From JAKFWF01 sp031429105 (lineage in GTDB: Bacteria > Pseudomonadota > Alphaproteobacteria > Rhizobiales > Hyphomicrobiaceae): a stretch of 19,518 nucleotides of DNA. Below, piece by piece: positions 1 to 6,695 of this stretch. The notes beneath the pieces were generated by a model. It did no database searches. It was not told where the DNA came from and saw nothing but the letters and a program-made list of their open reading frames with translations. The stretch covers positions 1 to 19,518 of the forward strand of contig JANOYV010000094.1 in the NCBI GenBank assembly GCA_031429105.1. The letters run 5' to 3'. Both the position numbers and the translations under genes were made by a program. Position 1 is the stretch's first letter; every line of letters starts with the position of its first letter.

Positions 1-93
1 CTCGTCACCTTCATGACCTATGATCTCGGATATATCGACTTGGAACAGAAAACCCTGCAAACAATCGACAACCCATTCGGCTCAAGGTTGTAA
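1..93 (+). CDS. IS481-like transposase, C-terminal 30 residues only
   Basis: Frame 1 is open from the first base to TAA at 91-93 and encodes the last 30 residues of a protein. The tail, with a YDLGYIDLEQKTLQ stretch followed by DNPFG, resembles the C-terminus of IS481-family DDE transposases as I remember them. None of the catalytic DDE residues lie in this piece, so family assignment depends on this short tail plus the terminal repeat that follows it. The stop codon lies inside the inner copy of the repeat. Whether the full gene is intact cannot be seen. Confidence 0.55.
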   Translation, partial: LVTFMTYDLGYIDLEQKTLQTIDNPFGSRL

Positions 94-139
94 CCTATGT
101 CTTAGGTACAAATTGTTACCCATGTCTCCGGGTCGGACA
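1..139 (+). mobile_element. Right end of an IS481-like insertion sequence (partial)
   Basis: The window opens inside a transposase reading frame that stops at 93, followed by a short non-coding tail. The tail ends in what looks like the terminal inverted repeat, 114-139: read on the minus strand it begins TGTCCGACCCGGAG and runs into ACATGGGTAACA, the style of end I know from IS481-type elements. A diverged direct copy of its core lies at 90-109 (about 15 of 20 bases shared with 115-134). The outer boundary at 139 is inferred from the terminal ACA. The left end is outside the window, so no target duplication can be checked. Confidence 0.6.
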
Positions 140-148
140 AATTAAGTT

Positions 149-225
149 TGGTAGCGGAACCCGGACTTGAACCGGGGACCTACGGATTATGATTCCGCCG
201 CTCTAACCAGCTGAGCTATCCCGCC
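149..225 (-). tRNA. tRNA-Met (CAU anticodon), elongator type
   Basis: Read on the minus strand, 77 nt fold as a complete cloverleaf. The acceptor stem GGCGGGA pairs with TTCCGCT (G-U at 1-72 and 6-67), the D stem is GCTC/GAGC, the anticodon stem GCGGA/TCCGT encloses loop ATCATAA, and the T arm is CCCGG-TTCAAGT-CCGGG. The discriminator is A and CCA is encoded. The anticodon is CAT. The acceptor and anticodon stems fit alphaproteobacterial elongator tRNA-Met. They do not fit initiator tRNA, which has three G-C pairs in the anticodon stem, or the tRNA-Ile read through lysidine. The IS481-like end stops only 9 bp past its 3' end. Confidence 0.95.
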
Positions 226-271
226 AACCAATAAGCCCATGCGTACAGCAAAGGGCCTCGACAACAAACGG

Positions 272-299
272 GTTATAGGACCGTCGCCTGTCCCGTCAA
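272..299 (-). promoter_or_regulatory. Sigma-70-type promoter of the tRNA-Met gene
   Basis: On the minus strand, TTGACG (294-299) and TATAAC (272-277) are separated by 16 bp. Transcription would begin near 265, giving a leader of about 40 nt before the tRNA 5' end at 225. The tRNA therefore probably has its own promoter and does not depend on read-through from the methyltransferase gene that ends at 342. Confidence 0.65.
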
Positions 300-341
300 G
301 CGATGTTCGCTAGTCCGATGAGGCACATAACACCTGATCAA

Positions 342-1061
342 TTAGGTCGGCCGCGCCTTGTTGAACCGCATCATGGTAAAAATGCCCATCGGCCGCAGCG
401 CGCGGCTCTCGACGAGCTCAAGTTCGGGTGCAACCATGACGCGGTCGACATCGAACAACGGGCGCCAGCCGAGCTTATCCCCAAACGGGGCCATCCGGCG
501 CTCAACCCAGCCACGCATGCCTTCTTCCTGGCTGAAGTGATTGACCAGCAGAACCTGACCACCTGGCTTGCAGACGCGGGCAAGTTCTTTCATGACTTTT
601 TCCGGCTCGGGTACGACGGTCATCACATACATGGCAACCACCGTGTCAAACGTACCCGTTTCGAAGGTCAACTGCCCCGCGTCCATTTCGTGCAGGCCGG
701 TGACGTTTTTGAGCCCGTGTTCGGCTACGCGTTCATGAGCTTTTTCAAGCATTTCCGGCGATAGATCGATGCCGACAATTTCCAGGTCGCGCTTATAGGT
801 TGGCAACGACAAACCGGTACCGACCCCAACCTCGAGAACCCGCCCGGTGCTCCGGTTGATGATTTCGACTGCATGCTTGCGGCCTTCGGCAGCAACTTTG
901 CCAAACGTGTGATCGTAAACCGGTGCCCAACGACGGTAGGCAGCGCGAATCGACGTTTCCTGCATCTGCGCGCTGCGACCGTGGATCATGGCATTCGCGC
1001 GATCAGCAAATGCCGAGGTTTTTTTACGCGGCTCGAACGAACGAATTGGATCACCAGCCAC
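342..1061 (-). CDS. pmtA: Class I SAM-dependent methyltransferase, PmtA-like phosphatidylethanolamine N-methyltransferase
   Basis: A 239-residue Rossmann-fold methyltransferase. The SAM-binding motif I is VLEVGVGTG at residues 75-83, with the acidic residue ending strand 2 at Asp99 (IVGIDLSPEML). The segment before it (YRRWAPVYDHTFGKV, 42-56) is typical of the Rhodobacter-type PmtA family, which methylates phosphatidylethanolamine stepwise to phosphatidylcholine at the inner membrane. The GTG start at 1061 is preceded by AAGGGAG at a good distance, so I prefer it to the internal ATG codons (residues 25 and 33). It lies 120 bp downstream of mnmA in the same direction; co-transcription is possible. 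The membrane-lipid substrate is inferred from family resemblance. A related ubiquinone-type or other small-molecule methyltransferase is the main alternative. Confidence 0.75.
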   Translation of the reverse strand: MAGDPIRSFEPRKKTSAFADRANAMIHGRSAQMQETSIRAAYRRWAPVYDHTFGKVAAEGRKHAVEIINRSTGRVLEVGVGTGLSLPTYKRDLEIVGIDLSPEMLEKAHERVAEHGLKNVTGLHEMDAGQLTFETGTFDTVVAMYVMTVVPEPEKVMKELARVCKPGGQVLLVNHFSQEEGMRGWVERRMAPFGDKLGWRPLFDVDRVMVAPELELVESRALRPMGIFTMMRFNKARPT

Positions 1062-1181
1062 CTGAGCAACTCCCTTGCAAGTTATCGCGCTCTACAGCGC
1101 ACGATTCCACACTCAATTATCGTTTTTCGACGCTGTTGGCCAACTGCATTCGGCGAGCAACACATCTACTTCGAATTCGGT

Positions 1182-2417
1182 TCACATCGCTCCGTGAGGA
1201 ATTTCGGTTGGGTTTCGGGCTTCGACACCGAGCACGGTCGAATTTGTAACATCACCGCTTCGCACGATCCACCCGCCACCAAGCACGACAGATCGTTCCG
1301 AGCCGTCGGCATAGAAAACACACGCCTGACCGGCCGAGACACCGTACTCCGCCCCATGCAACTCAACAATCGCCCGATCAGCCGCGATCATATGCAGCGT
1401 GGCCGGTCGCAATGGCTGTGATGAACGTAATTTCGCGTGAATTTCAATCGAGCCAACACCGTTCTTAATAGGCGGCAGCGAAAGCCAATTGACATCACGC
1501 AGACTAATCGCGGTGGTCCGCAATGCCTCGCGCGGTCCTACGGTCACTTCCGCCTTGATCGGATCAAGCCGCACAACAAATAGCGGCTCAGAATTATCAA
1601 CGGTGCTATTGATGTTGAGGCCGCGTCGCTGCCCGACTGTAAAGTTGGCAATTCCGGCGTGCCGACCCAGCACCCGGCCATCGACATGTACGATGTCGCC
1701 GGCCGCGGCGGCATCGGGACGAAGCCGCTTGATGACATCGGTATAGCGTCCGGCAGGTACGAAGCAGATATCCTGACTGTCAGGCTTTTCAGCGACTGGC
1801 AGTTGCAACGAAGCAGCGAGCGCTCTGACATCTGATTTCAGCATGTCCCCAAGCGGGAAGCACAGTGTTTTCAATTGTGCAGCTGTGGTCGCGAACAGGA
1901 AGTAACTCTGGTCGCGTTCACCGTCGGCCGCCCGCAACATCTGCGGACCATCAATCGTTTCCCGTCGCGCGATGTAGTGGCCGGTTGCCAGCAGGTCAGC
2001 ATCGAGATCGCGGGCGGTATTCAGCAAATCCTTGAACTTGATCTGGCTGTTGCACGTGACGCACGGAATCGGCGTTTCACCGGCAAGATAGCTGGTGGCA
2101 AACGAGTCAATCACTGCCTTTTCGAACCGCTTCTCGTAGTCGAGAACGTAGTGCGGGATGCCCAAATGCTCAGCCACGCGGCGCGCATCGTGGATATCCT
2201 GGCCAGCACAACAAGCGCCGCGCCGCTTAGTGGCCTCACCATGATCGTAGAGTTGCAGCGTTACACCGATGACATCATGTCCCTCGGCCTTGAGCACGGC
2301 TGCAGCAACCGCGCTATCGACGCCACCCGACATAGCCGCGACAATCCGTCGGCGACCCCGTCCAATTGCAGGTGCGCTCACCGGGTCCGCGTCGCCAAAT
2401 GTCGGGAATGCAGCCAT
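1182..2417 (-). CDS. mnmA: tRNA-specific 2-thiouridylase MnmA
   Basis: A 411-residue protein with the N-type ATP pyrophosphatase PP-loop SGGVDS at residues 30-35. It carries the two functional cysteines of the family: Cys122 in PCVTCN (nucleophile region) and Cys218 in SQDICFV (persulfide region). A Cys-Cys-containing stretch near residues 67-76 (GACCAGQDIH) precedes the Rossmann-like core, as in other alphaproteobacterial homologues. MnmA adenylates U34 of tRNA-Lys, -Glu and -Gln and transfers sulfur to give s2U34 in the cytoplasm. The N-terminal extension of about 20 residues before the PP-loop strand is common in this group. It is transcribed divergently from sciP across a 324-bp spacer. 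All key residues are present and the length is normal, so I expect it to be functional. Confidence 0.96.
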   Translation of the reverse strand: MAAFPTFGDADPVSAPAIGRGRRRIVAAMSGGVDSAVAAAVLKAEGHDVIGVTLQLYDHGEATKRRGACCAGQDIHDARRVAEHLGIPHYVLDYEKRFEKAVIDSFATSYLAGETPIPCVTCNSQIKFKDLLNTARDLDADLLATGHYIARRETIDGPQMLRAADGERDQSYFLFATTAAQLKTLCFPLGDMLKSDVRALAASLQLPVAEKPDSQDICFVPAGRYTDVIKRLRPDAAAAGDIVHVDGRVLGRHAGIANFTVGQRRGLNINSTVDNSEPLFVVRLDPIKAEVTVGPREALRTTAISLRDVNWLSLPPIKNGVGSIEIHAKLRSSQPLRPATLHMIAADRAIVELHGAEYGVSAGQACVFYADGSERSVVLGGGWIVRSGDVTNSTVLGVEARNPTEIPHGAM

Positions 2418-2741
2418 TGCTCGATTGGGATCTCGACAAAAAGACGCAACAAAAGGGTGACGTCAGATAACGAGCATTTGGCCCGAAAGAGTGTCGAACG
2501 CAAGGCTGTGTTCACATTCCAATGGAATATATGCCGCGTACGCCGACGTTTTTTTGCCAGAAAAGCTACGGAGCGGCGCCCCAAATTCGCCATCGAATGC
2601 CTTGACAGTCAAATTTAGTTAAAACAAATTAGTGAGCAAAGTGAAGCAGTTGATTATCGTATCTTTACCTAGAACTTTAGATCAAAATTCATTGCGTTCG
2701 ACTACCATGACGTCTGGGTCTTGAACCGTGTTGTGAGTACG
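2418..2741. other. Divergent spacer between mnmA and sciP
   Basis: About 320 bp without a convincing gene. The half next to sciP (about 2600-2700) is clearly AT-richer than its surroundings. It holds a TTGACA hexamer at 2602-2607 with no good -10 partner, and a CtrA-like half-site pair described separately. The mnmA-proximal half shows no clear promoter or terminator. The ORFs reaching into it are shadows or lack family resemblance. Confidence 0.5.
2619..2632 (+). promoter_or_regulatory. Possible degenerate CtrA-binding site upstream of sciP
   Basis: TTAA at 2619-2622 and TTAG at 2629-2632 are separated by 6 bp. The CtrA consensus is TTAA-N7-TTAA, so this is one base short in the spacer and has one mismatch. 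It lies about 110 bp upstream of the sciP start in the AT-rich part of the spacer. In Caulobacter sciP is activated by CtrA, so a site is expected, but this match alone is weak. Confidence 0.25.
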
Positions 2742-3023
2742 ATGACCGAACAGCAATTTAGAGCGCGCGTCCGTTATGTAATCGGCCCCGATGGGAGCCC
2801 GCTTACTGTTGCCGATCTTCCACCTAGGGAAACCAAGCGGTGGGTGATCAGGCGCAAAGCCGAAGTCGTGGCAGCCGTCCGCGGTGGACTGCTGAGCCTT
2901 GAGGAGGCGTGCGACCGTTACAAATTAACGGTTGATGAGTTCCTCAGCTGGCAGCGGTCGATTGACCGTCATGGCTTGCCTGGCTTACGGGCAACGCGCG
3001 TCCAAGAATATCGCGGCCCTTGA
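2742..3023 (+). CDS. sciP: SciP, small CtrA inhibitory protein (DUF1153)
   Basis: A 93-residue protein with the hallmark DUF1153 blocks: RVRYVIGPDGSPLT near the N-terminus, then KRWVIRRKAEVVAAVRGG and LLSLEEACDRYKL, and a C-terminal EFLSWQRSIDRHGL-LRATR. The middle part is a trihelical helix-turn-helix-like unit. In Caulobacter SciP binds CtrA and blocks its recruitment of RNA polymerase in G1, and it also contacts DNA. The ATG at 2742 gives the usual family length. TTG at 2721 and GTG at 2733 are in frame upstream, and no start has a strong ribosome-binding site. It stands alone on the plus strand, with the CtrA-programme gene fliJ nearby but no ctrA in view. Conservation of the family blocks is very high, so identity is secure. 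Confidence 0.95.
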   Translation: MTEQQFRARVRYVIGPDGSPLTVADLPPRETKRWVIRRKAEVVAAVRGGLLSLEEACDRYKLTVDEFLSWQRSIDRHGLPGLRATRVQEYRGP

Positions 3024-3113
3024 GGTCGCCCAAATTCGCGCGATCTGGGCATCGCCCTATCGAACGGAAACATGCGCCGTGCATCCTGACACGTGCCGAA
3101 CGATTATTCCATT

Positions 3114-3141
3114 GTAGTCCGACCACTACGTGTCGGACTAC
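3114..3141. terminator. Hairpin between convergent sciP and lipoprotein gene, possible bidirectional terminator
   Basis: A perfect 10-bp stem (GTAGTCCGAC at 3114-3123, GTCGGACTAC at 3132-3141) encloses an 8-nt loop. It sits between the two convergent genes, and its right arm overlaps the stop codon of the minus-strand gene (3138-3140). Neither side has a proper U-run (the plus side reads GGCGTCTTT), so it is only a fair intrinsic terminator candidate. Confidence 0.45.
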
Positions 3142-3686
3142 GGCGTCTTTGCTGCGACGGTTTTGGTTTTCACTTTTTTCTTTGGCTTATCTGCTACCGG
3201 CGGCGTCACGATTTCCAACGGCTTCAACCTGCATCCTTTGCCGCCCTGCGCCCAGTCGAGCACATCGGCCCGCATCTGCGCGGCCATTGGCTCCGGCATC
3301 TTAATGTTTTCAACGTCAATGACAGATTGCTCGCCGGATGGCTTGAGCTGAACCTTGAAAACGCGCAAGCCCCACGGCCGACCGCTGACCGCGTCACGCT
3401 CATGCACTGCAATTTCTGCTGCGCCACCTGTCGCCGGGGAGTCGGCATCCGCATGAAAAACATAAGTTTTCTTGAGTTGCCCTGTCGGTGCAAACCAACA
3501 AGCGGACGCGCCACTGGCGATCAATCCATAAACGGTGGACGGCATGCCATCGACGCGGCTGGGCTCGCCTGGCCCGGGATTTTGCGGCAGGGAAGCAATT
3601 ATACTTGGCGTCGCGCAGCCTAGCGACTGGATCGCCACCAAGCCCAGCGCCGACAGCATTCCAAATCTGATGACGTATCGTTGCAT
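3138..3686 (-). CDS. Putative small lipoprotein of unknown function
   Basis: A 182-residue protein I do not recognise. The N-terminus is a signal-like segment (basic MQRYVIRFG, then a hydrophobic stretch) ending in QSLGCATPS at about residues 20-28. That fits a lipoprotein signal with Cys24 as lipid anchor, although serine at -3 is not the canonical residue. The mature part is mixed alpha/beta-like, contains Cys62 and Cys155, and ends in a lysine-, proline- and threonine-rich tail (KPKKKVKTKT). An envelope location is inferred. It converges on sciP and lies downstream of fliJ with a 129-bp gap. An alternative start at Met10 would still leave the signal intact. ORFs on the opposite strand here show no signal or family resemblance. 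Confidence 0.6.
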   Translation of the reverse strand: MQRYVIRFGMLSALGLVAIQSLGCATPSIIASLPQNPGPGEPSRVDGMPSTVYGLIASGASACWFAPTGQLKKTYVFHADADSPATGGAAEIAVHERDAVSGRPWGLRVFKVQLKPSGEQSVIDVENIKMPEPMAAQMRADVLDWAQGGKGCRLKPLEIVTPPVADKPKKKVKTKTVAAKTP

Positions 3687-3815
3687 CTGCCCGCACCAGA
3701 GGCGCCAAAAACGGCCTCAGTCTGATCCGGTGATGTCCCACGTCCGTTGCTGTGATGGCAAGTCATGCCGTTTCCGGCACTGGCTTCCCCTGTGGATGGC
3801 CGCGCCGCGTGAACC

Positions 3816-4196
3816 TTAACGCATCGTCGCCGTTGCTGGACGATCCATCCGGCGGCGACCACGATCCAATTCGCGCGGATCTGGCGCGGCAGCGGCAGCC
3901 AAATCGGCCTGTGCAGCGTCGCGCTCGCGAACGGCAGCATCAAGTTTCGCCGCAAGCCCTTCAATGGAAGCTTTCAAGTTCATCCGACGTTGACCAGCCG
4001 CCTTGGCGAAAGTGGAATACGCGAAGTGACCGGCATCCTTGACGCCCGTGCGATCTTCCTCAGCAGATATCTGGCGATCAAGATCCAACGCCATTTGCTC
4101 GAACTCGCGGATCATGTGCTCCAGATCGCCGACCCTGCGAGCGGTCTCGTTTGCCTCAAAGCGCTTCGAGCGAATTAGTGTGTCACGTGATTTCAT
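3816..4196 (-). CDS. fliJ: FliJ-like flagellar export chaperone/stalk protein
   Basis: A 126-residue, charged, almost wholly helical protein with long coiled-coil stretches, roughly residues 5-50 and 65-105. The sequence MKSRDTLIRSKRFEANE followed by heptad-rich RRVGDLEHMIREFEQMALDLD and a HFAYSTFAKAAGQRR motif matches the short FliJ family found beside ctrA and fliI genes in Hyphomicrobiales. FliJ links the FliI ATPase to the export gate of the flagellar type III system. I chose ATG at 4196 over an upstream in-frame ATG at 4226 because GAGGG sits at a good distance and the family begins there. The last 25 residues are Ala-, Arg- and Pro-rich and poorly conserved. No fliI or other flagellar gene lies in the window, so flagellar function is inferred by family only. 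Confidence 0.75.
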   Translation of the reverse strand: MKSRDTLIRSKRFEANETARRVGDLEHMIREFEQMALDLDRQISAEEDRTGVKDAGHFAYSTFAKAAGQRRMNLKASIEGLAAKLDAAVRERDAAQADLAAAAAPDPRELDRGRRRMDRPATATMR

Positions 4197-4226
4197 GTCC
4201 GATACCCTCATACTAAATTCGAACAA

Positions 4227-4546
4227 CTGGACTTCACACGAACAAGTCTCGTGCTTGCCCAGTCAGCGATTTCCGTGGCTTCCCAAGGCTCTTGAGCAAG
4301 TCGCCTCAACGTGAGTGCCTGCTCGCTCCCTCGGTTAACACGATCATCGTTACTCGGTTCCTCACTACACTATGCCAAATACCGCTTAAATTGCCGTGAA
4401 CTCAAGTCTTCTGTCGTCAGATCAAGGCTCTACTCAGTTTAGTGCATATCTCAACGTAACATTAACCCTTTTCGCGTGCAAAAACGGCGATTTTAAATTG
4501 CGCAATATGCGATTTCGTTGGAATAAGCGGATGTTGGGCATGCCGA
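4227..4546. other. Gene-free stretch upstream of fliJ
   Basis: About 320 bp between fliJ and the acyltransferase gene. It is AT-richer from about 4340 to 4520 than the flanking genes. Apart from one CtrA-like site (4451-4465) I see no promoter pair I would defend, no hairpin terminator for the acyltransferase gene and no coding frame with family resemblance. Confidence 0.5.
4451..4465 (-). promoter_or_regulatory. Possible CtrA-binding site upstream of fliJ
   Basis: On the minus strand the sequence reads TTAA-TGTTACG-TTGA: the exact N7 spacing of the CtrA consensus TTAA-N7-TTAA with one mismatch. It lies about 255 bp upstream of the fliJ start, in the same orientation and in an AT-rich stretch. 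FliJ belongs to the flagellar programme that CtrA commonly controls. The distance is long, so this is a suggestion only. Confidence 0.3.
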
Positions 4547-5806
4547 TTACCGCAGTTTGGCAGTTCTTCGACGCGGTAGCGTGACAACCTTCAGCGAGTC
4601 CCGGCTGGCCATTAACCCTGGTCGTTTAAGCGCGAAATCAACGCGATGGGCCGAAACACGGGCCATTTGCGGTAATCGTTGCTCGGTGAGCACGCTTATG
4701 CGGGCTGGAACGGCAATTGCAGCAATGAGAGCAAGCACGGGTCTGCGCAGGGCAATGGCCGGACGCTCGATCAGTTCCCATGAAAACACAGCAAGTGGTA
4801 GTGCGACCGACAGTGCATGCAACGATACCGCCGTCGGTCCGTAGTTTGGCAGCAGCGAAATCACGACCTGCTGAATGGGACCAGCAAAAATATATAATCC
4901 GTAGGAATAGTCATTCTGGTTCGTAAAGGCACGCAATGGTCCATACTGGAACGTGGCCGCCCAGATGGTTGCGTAGCCGACAAATAGACAGCACGTCAGT
5001 TCGCCAAATCTCGTGCCCAACAGGGCGATGAACAGGGTTGCCAAGGGGACCAGCAGCCAACCCACGATTGGCAGGCGATCGCGGACTAGGTACGCCAGCA
5101 CACCCGCGTAGAAGTAAAGCGCGAAGTAGCGCAGGTTATCGACGAACGTGTAGGTCTCGAGCGGCTTTGGCTGGCCAATGAAAACCGTAACAACGAGCAA
5201 CATGAGAAGGATCGTCGTAGCAGCGCGAAAGCGTTCATTGATCAGGCCAAGATAACCGATCAGCCCTAGGCCAGCGTAGCACAACACCTCATACTTCAGC
5301 GTCCACAACGACACATTGACCATAGCTGGCAGCGCTTGCCCTTGGAACAAATGCGGCAGTGGTGCCGATCCGGTGACCAGAAGCAAGGTCTTGAGGATGT
5401 AAGTCGGCAGTTGCTTGTCGGTGAAGTAGTGAACCAACGAGCCATCTGTAAACATCGGCCCCAGGACCAGCGCCGTTAACGCAACGCACACGATCAGCGC
5501 CGGAAAGATGCGCAATGTGCGCGCCACCGCAAAGTTCACAACACTGCGGCTGCGCAGCAGGCTTTGTGCGACGAGGATGCCGGATAGGAAAAAGAACACC
5601 TGGACCGCGTGTTCACCGATCGAGTGCCCGGTCCAGCGCACCATCGGATCGGCGAGCTTTGATCCTGAAGTGAACCAATAGGAGTGCGAGAATAGCACGG
5701 CTACAGCCATCGCGAGCCGAATGACGCCAAAGCTATTCTGATCGGGCGCGAGGATGTCGCCTAAACGCGGCGCTGACCTAAATGGATACAGTCGGGGCAA
5801 GTTCAT
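4547..5806 (-). CDS. Acyltransferase-3 family integral membrane O-acyltransferase
   Basis: A 419-residue multi-span membrane protein. The first helix carries the R-X10-H signature (Arg30 and His41 in RLAMAVAVLFSHS), which is essential in OafA-type enzymes. It is followed by VFFFLSGILVAQSLL, an arginine-rich turn (ARTLRIFPAL) and SLWTLKYEVLCY, all standard for the family. About ten transmembrane helices run to residue ~365, then there is a basic cytosolic tail of roughly 50 residues. Such proteins move acetyl or other acyl groups across the inner membrane to sugars of polysaccharides, LPS or glycolipids; the acceptor here is unknown, and no glycan genes are adjacent. I prefer ATG at 5806 to the in-frame start at 5881, because the extra 25 residues are basic and unlike the family. 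Confidence 0.85.
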   Translation of the reverse strand: MNLPRLYPFRSAPRLGDILAPDQNSFGVIRLAMAVAVLFSHSYWFTSGSKLADPMVRWTGHSIGEHAVQVFFFLSGILVAQSLLRSRSVVNFAVARTLRIFPALIVCVALTALVLGPMFTDGSLVHYFTDKQLPTYILKTLLLVTGSAPLPHLFQGQALPAMVNVSLWTLKYEVLCYAGLGLIGYLGLINERFRAATTILLMLLVVTVFIGQPKPLETYTFVDNLRYFALYFYAGVLAYLVRDRLPIVGWLLVPLATLFIALLGTRFGELTCCLFVGYATIWAATFQYGPLRAFTNQNDYSYGLYIFAGPIQQVVISLLPNYGPTAVSLHALSVALPLAVFSWELIERPAIALRRPVLALIAAIAVPARISVLTEQRLPQMARVSAHRVDFALKRPGLMASRDSLKVVTLPRRRTAKLR

Positions 5807-5880
5807 GGCACCGGGGCTCTTGGGTTGACGTCTCAACCGAGCGCGTTGCACTGGACATGCCATCAAAGTGTTGCAGGGCA

Positions 5881-5897
5881 CCGACTTGAGAAGTCGG
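5881..5897. terminator. Short perfect hairpin between two minus-strand genes
   Basis: CCGACTT (5881-5887) and AAGTCGG (5891-5897) form a 7-bp stem with a 3-nt loop. It is 41 bp past the stop of the upstream membrane-protein gene and 75 bp before the preferred acyltransferase start. No U-run follows on the minus strand. It could be a weak terminator or a processing hairpin. Confidence 0.3.
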
Positions 5898-5937
5898 TTA
5901 ATCGCAACTTAATCGCCCGAGCATCAAGCCGGAAGCC

Positions 5938-6510
5938 TCACGGCGTCGCGGGCTTTTTTAGAGCAGGCGTGGTCGGCCCACCAGGAGCTGTCGAGGGCGG
6001 CGAAACGGGCGGAGTCCCCGGCGTCGGTGACAACGCTGGCGGCGCGATCCGCTCATCGATGACCGGCGTCTGCGCCCGTTTCAACGCGTTGCGCAAACCT
6101 TCTTCGATCCGCTGTTCGAAGCGTCTGGTCCGCTCGATCAGGATGTCATCGACCAAGCGGATCTCATTGCGACCGTCATCTGTGCTGGCCCACAGCACAC
6201 CCATCAGGATCGCGGCAAGCGGCGCTAGAAACAGAGCCGTCTGCGAGGCGACCCTCAAGAATCCGGTCCAGAACAGTGCGAACAGAAGGCCAAGGATCAG
6301 CACCGGCCACCGCCGCCCAGGATCAGAAATAATAAACATGAATGTCAGCACGAGCGTTGCAATGCCGATCAGCAATACGATTAACGGATGCCGCTTTTGC
6401 AGCGCGCCCATCGGCCAATTGAAATGACTAGCTACAGCCCGATAGATCGCAAGGCTGAATCCCCATCCGAAGGTTGCGGTGGCCAGCAGGAACAAGGGAT
6501 TGATCGTCAT
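5938..6510 (-). CDS. Hypothetical membrane protein with four predicted helices and a Pro-rich tail
   Basis: A 190-residue protein I cannot assign to a family. Four hydrophobic segments are visible at roughly residues 5-25, 42-62, 68-88 and 91-108. They are followed by a charged helical stretch (RNEIRLVDDILIERTRRFEQRIEE, about 114-145) that looks cytosolic and possibly coiled. The tail, from about 155, is rich in proline, serine and threonine and ends in LKKPATP. The ATG at 6510 is preceded by GGAAG with a 7-nt gap, which supports the start. It lies upstream of the acyltransferase gene in the same direction, but a hairpin separates them. Function unknown; a bundled helical membrane protein with a flexible cytosolic or periplasmic tail is all that can be seen. 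Confidence 0.7.
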   Translation of the reverse strand: MTINPLFLLATATFGWGFSLAIYRAVASHFNWPMGALQKRHPLIVLLIGIATLVLTFMFIISDPGRRWPVLILGLLFALFWTGFLRVASQTALFLAPLAAILMGVLWASTDDGRNEIRLVDDILIERTRRFEQRIEEGLRNALKRAQTPVIDERIAPPALSPTPGTPPVSPPSTAPGGPTTPALKKPATP

Positions 6511-6695
6511 ACAAAACTTCCGGTGATGGTGCTGTTGGCGGCACGCAGGTCGTTAGGCGAAAGTCGTCGACAAAACGGACTTTGCACCAGAGAAACAATC
6601 GTCTGTCCAAGGCCAAATGACCAGTGCCACCGAGAAGTCTAGGTTAAGAAGCAGCGCCCGCAAGCGGGATGCACGAGCATGGCAAAAAACAGCCG

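Noticed and set aside
303..764. Plus-strand ORF of 153 residues opposite the methyltransferase gene
   Set aside because: Its product has no family resemblance and it is fully antisense to a gene with clear SAM-binding motifs.
1875..2618. Plus-strand ORF of 247 residues over mnmA and its spacer
   Set aside because: It is antisense to mnmA, whose catalytic residues are all visible; the translation looks like random high-Arg/Cys sequence.
3093..3623. Plus-strand ORF of 176 residues opposite the small lipoprotein gene
   Set aside because: It has no signal or domain, whereas the minus-strand frame has a lipoprotein signal and a sensible composition.
3620..3964. Minus-strand ORF that could have been the true continuation of fliJ after a frameshift
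   Set aside because: I compared it with what I recall of FliJ C-termini and saw no better match than in the annotated frame; no evidence for a frameshift.
5940..5957. Terminator-like GC stem followed by TTTTTT on the plus strand
   Set aside because: The sequence encodes the Lys-Pro tail of the minus-strand membrane protein and there is no plus-strand gene upstream for it to terminate.
6657..6668. CCCG-CAAG-CGGG hairpin just past the hydantoinase stop as a terminator
   Set aside because: Only four pairs and no U-run; too weak to annotate.
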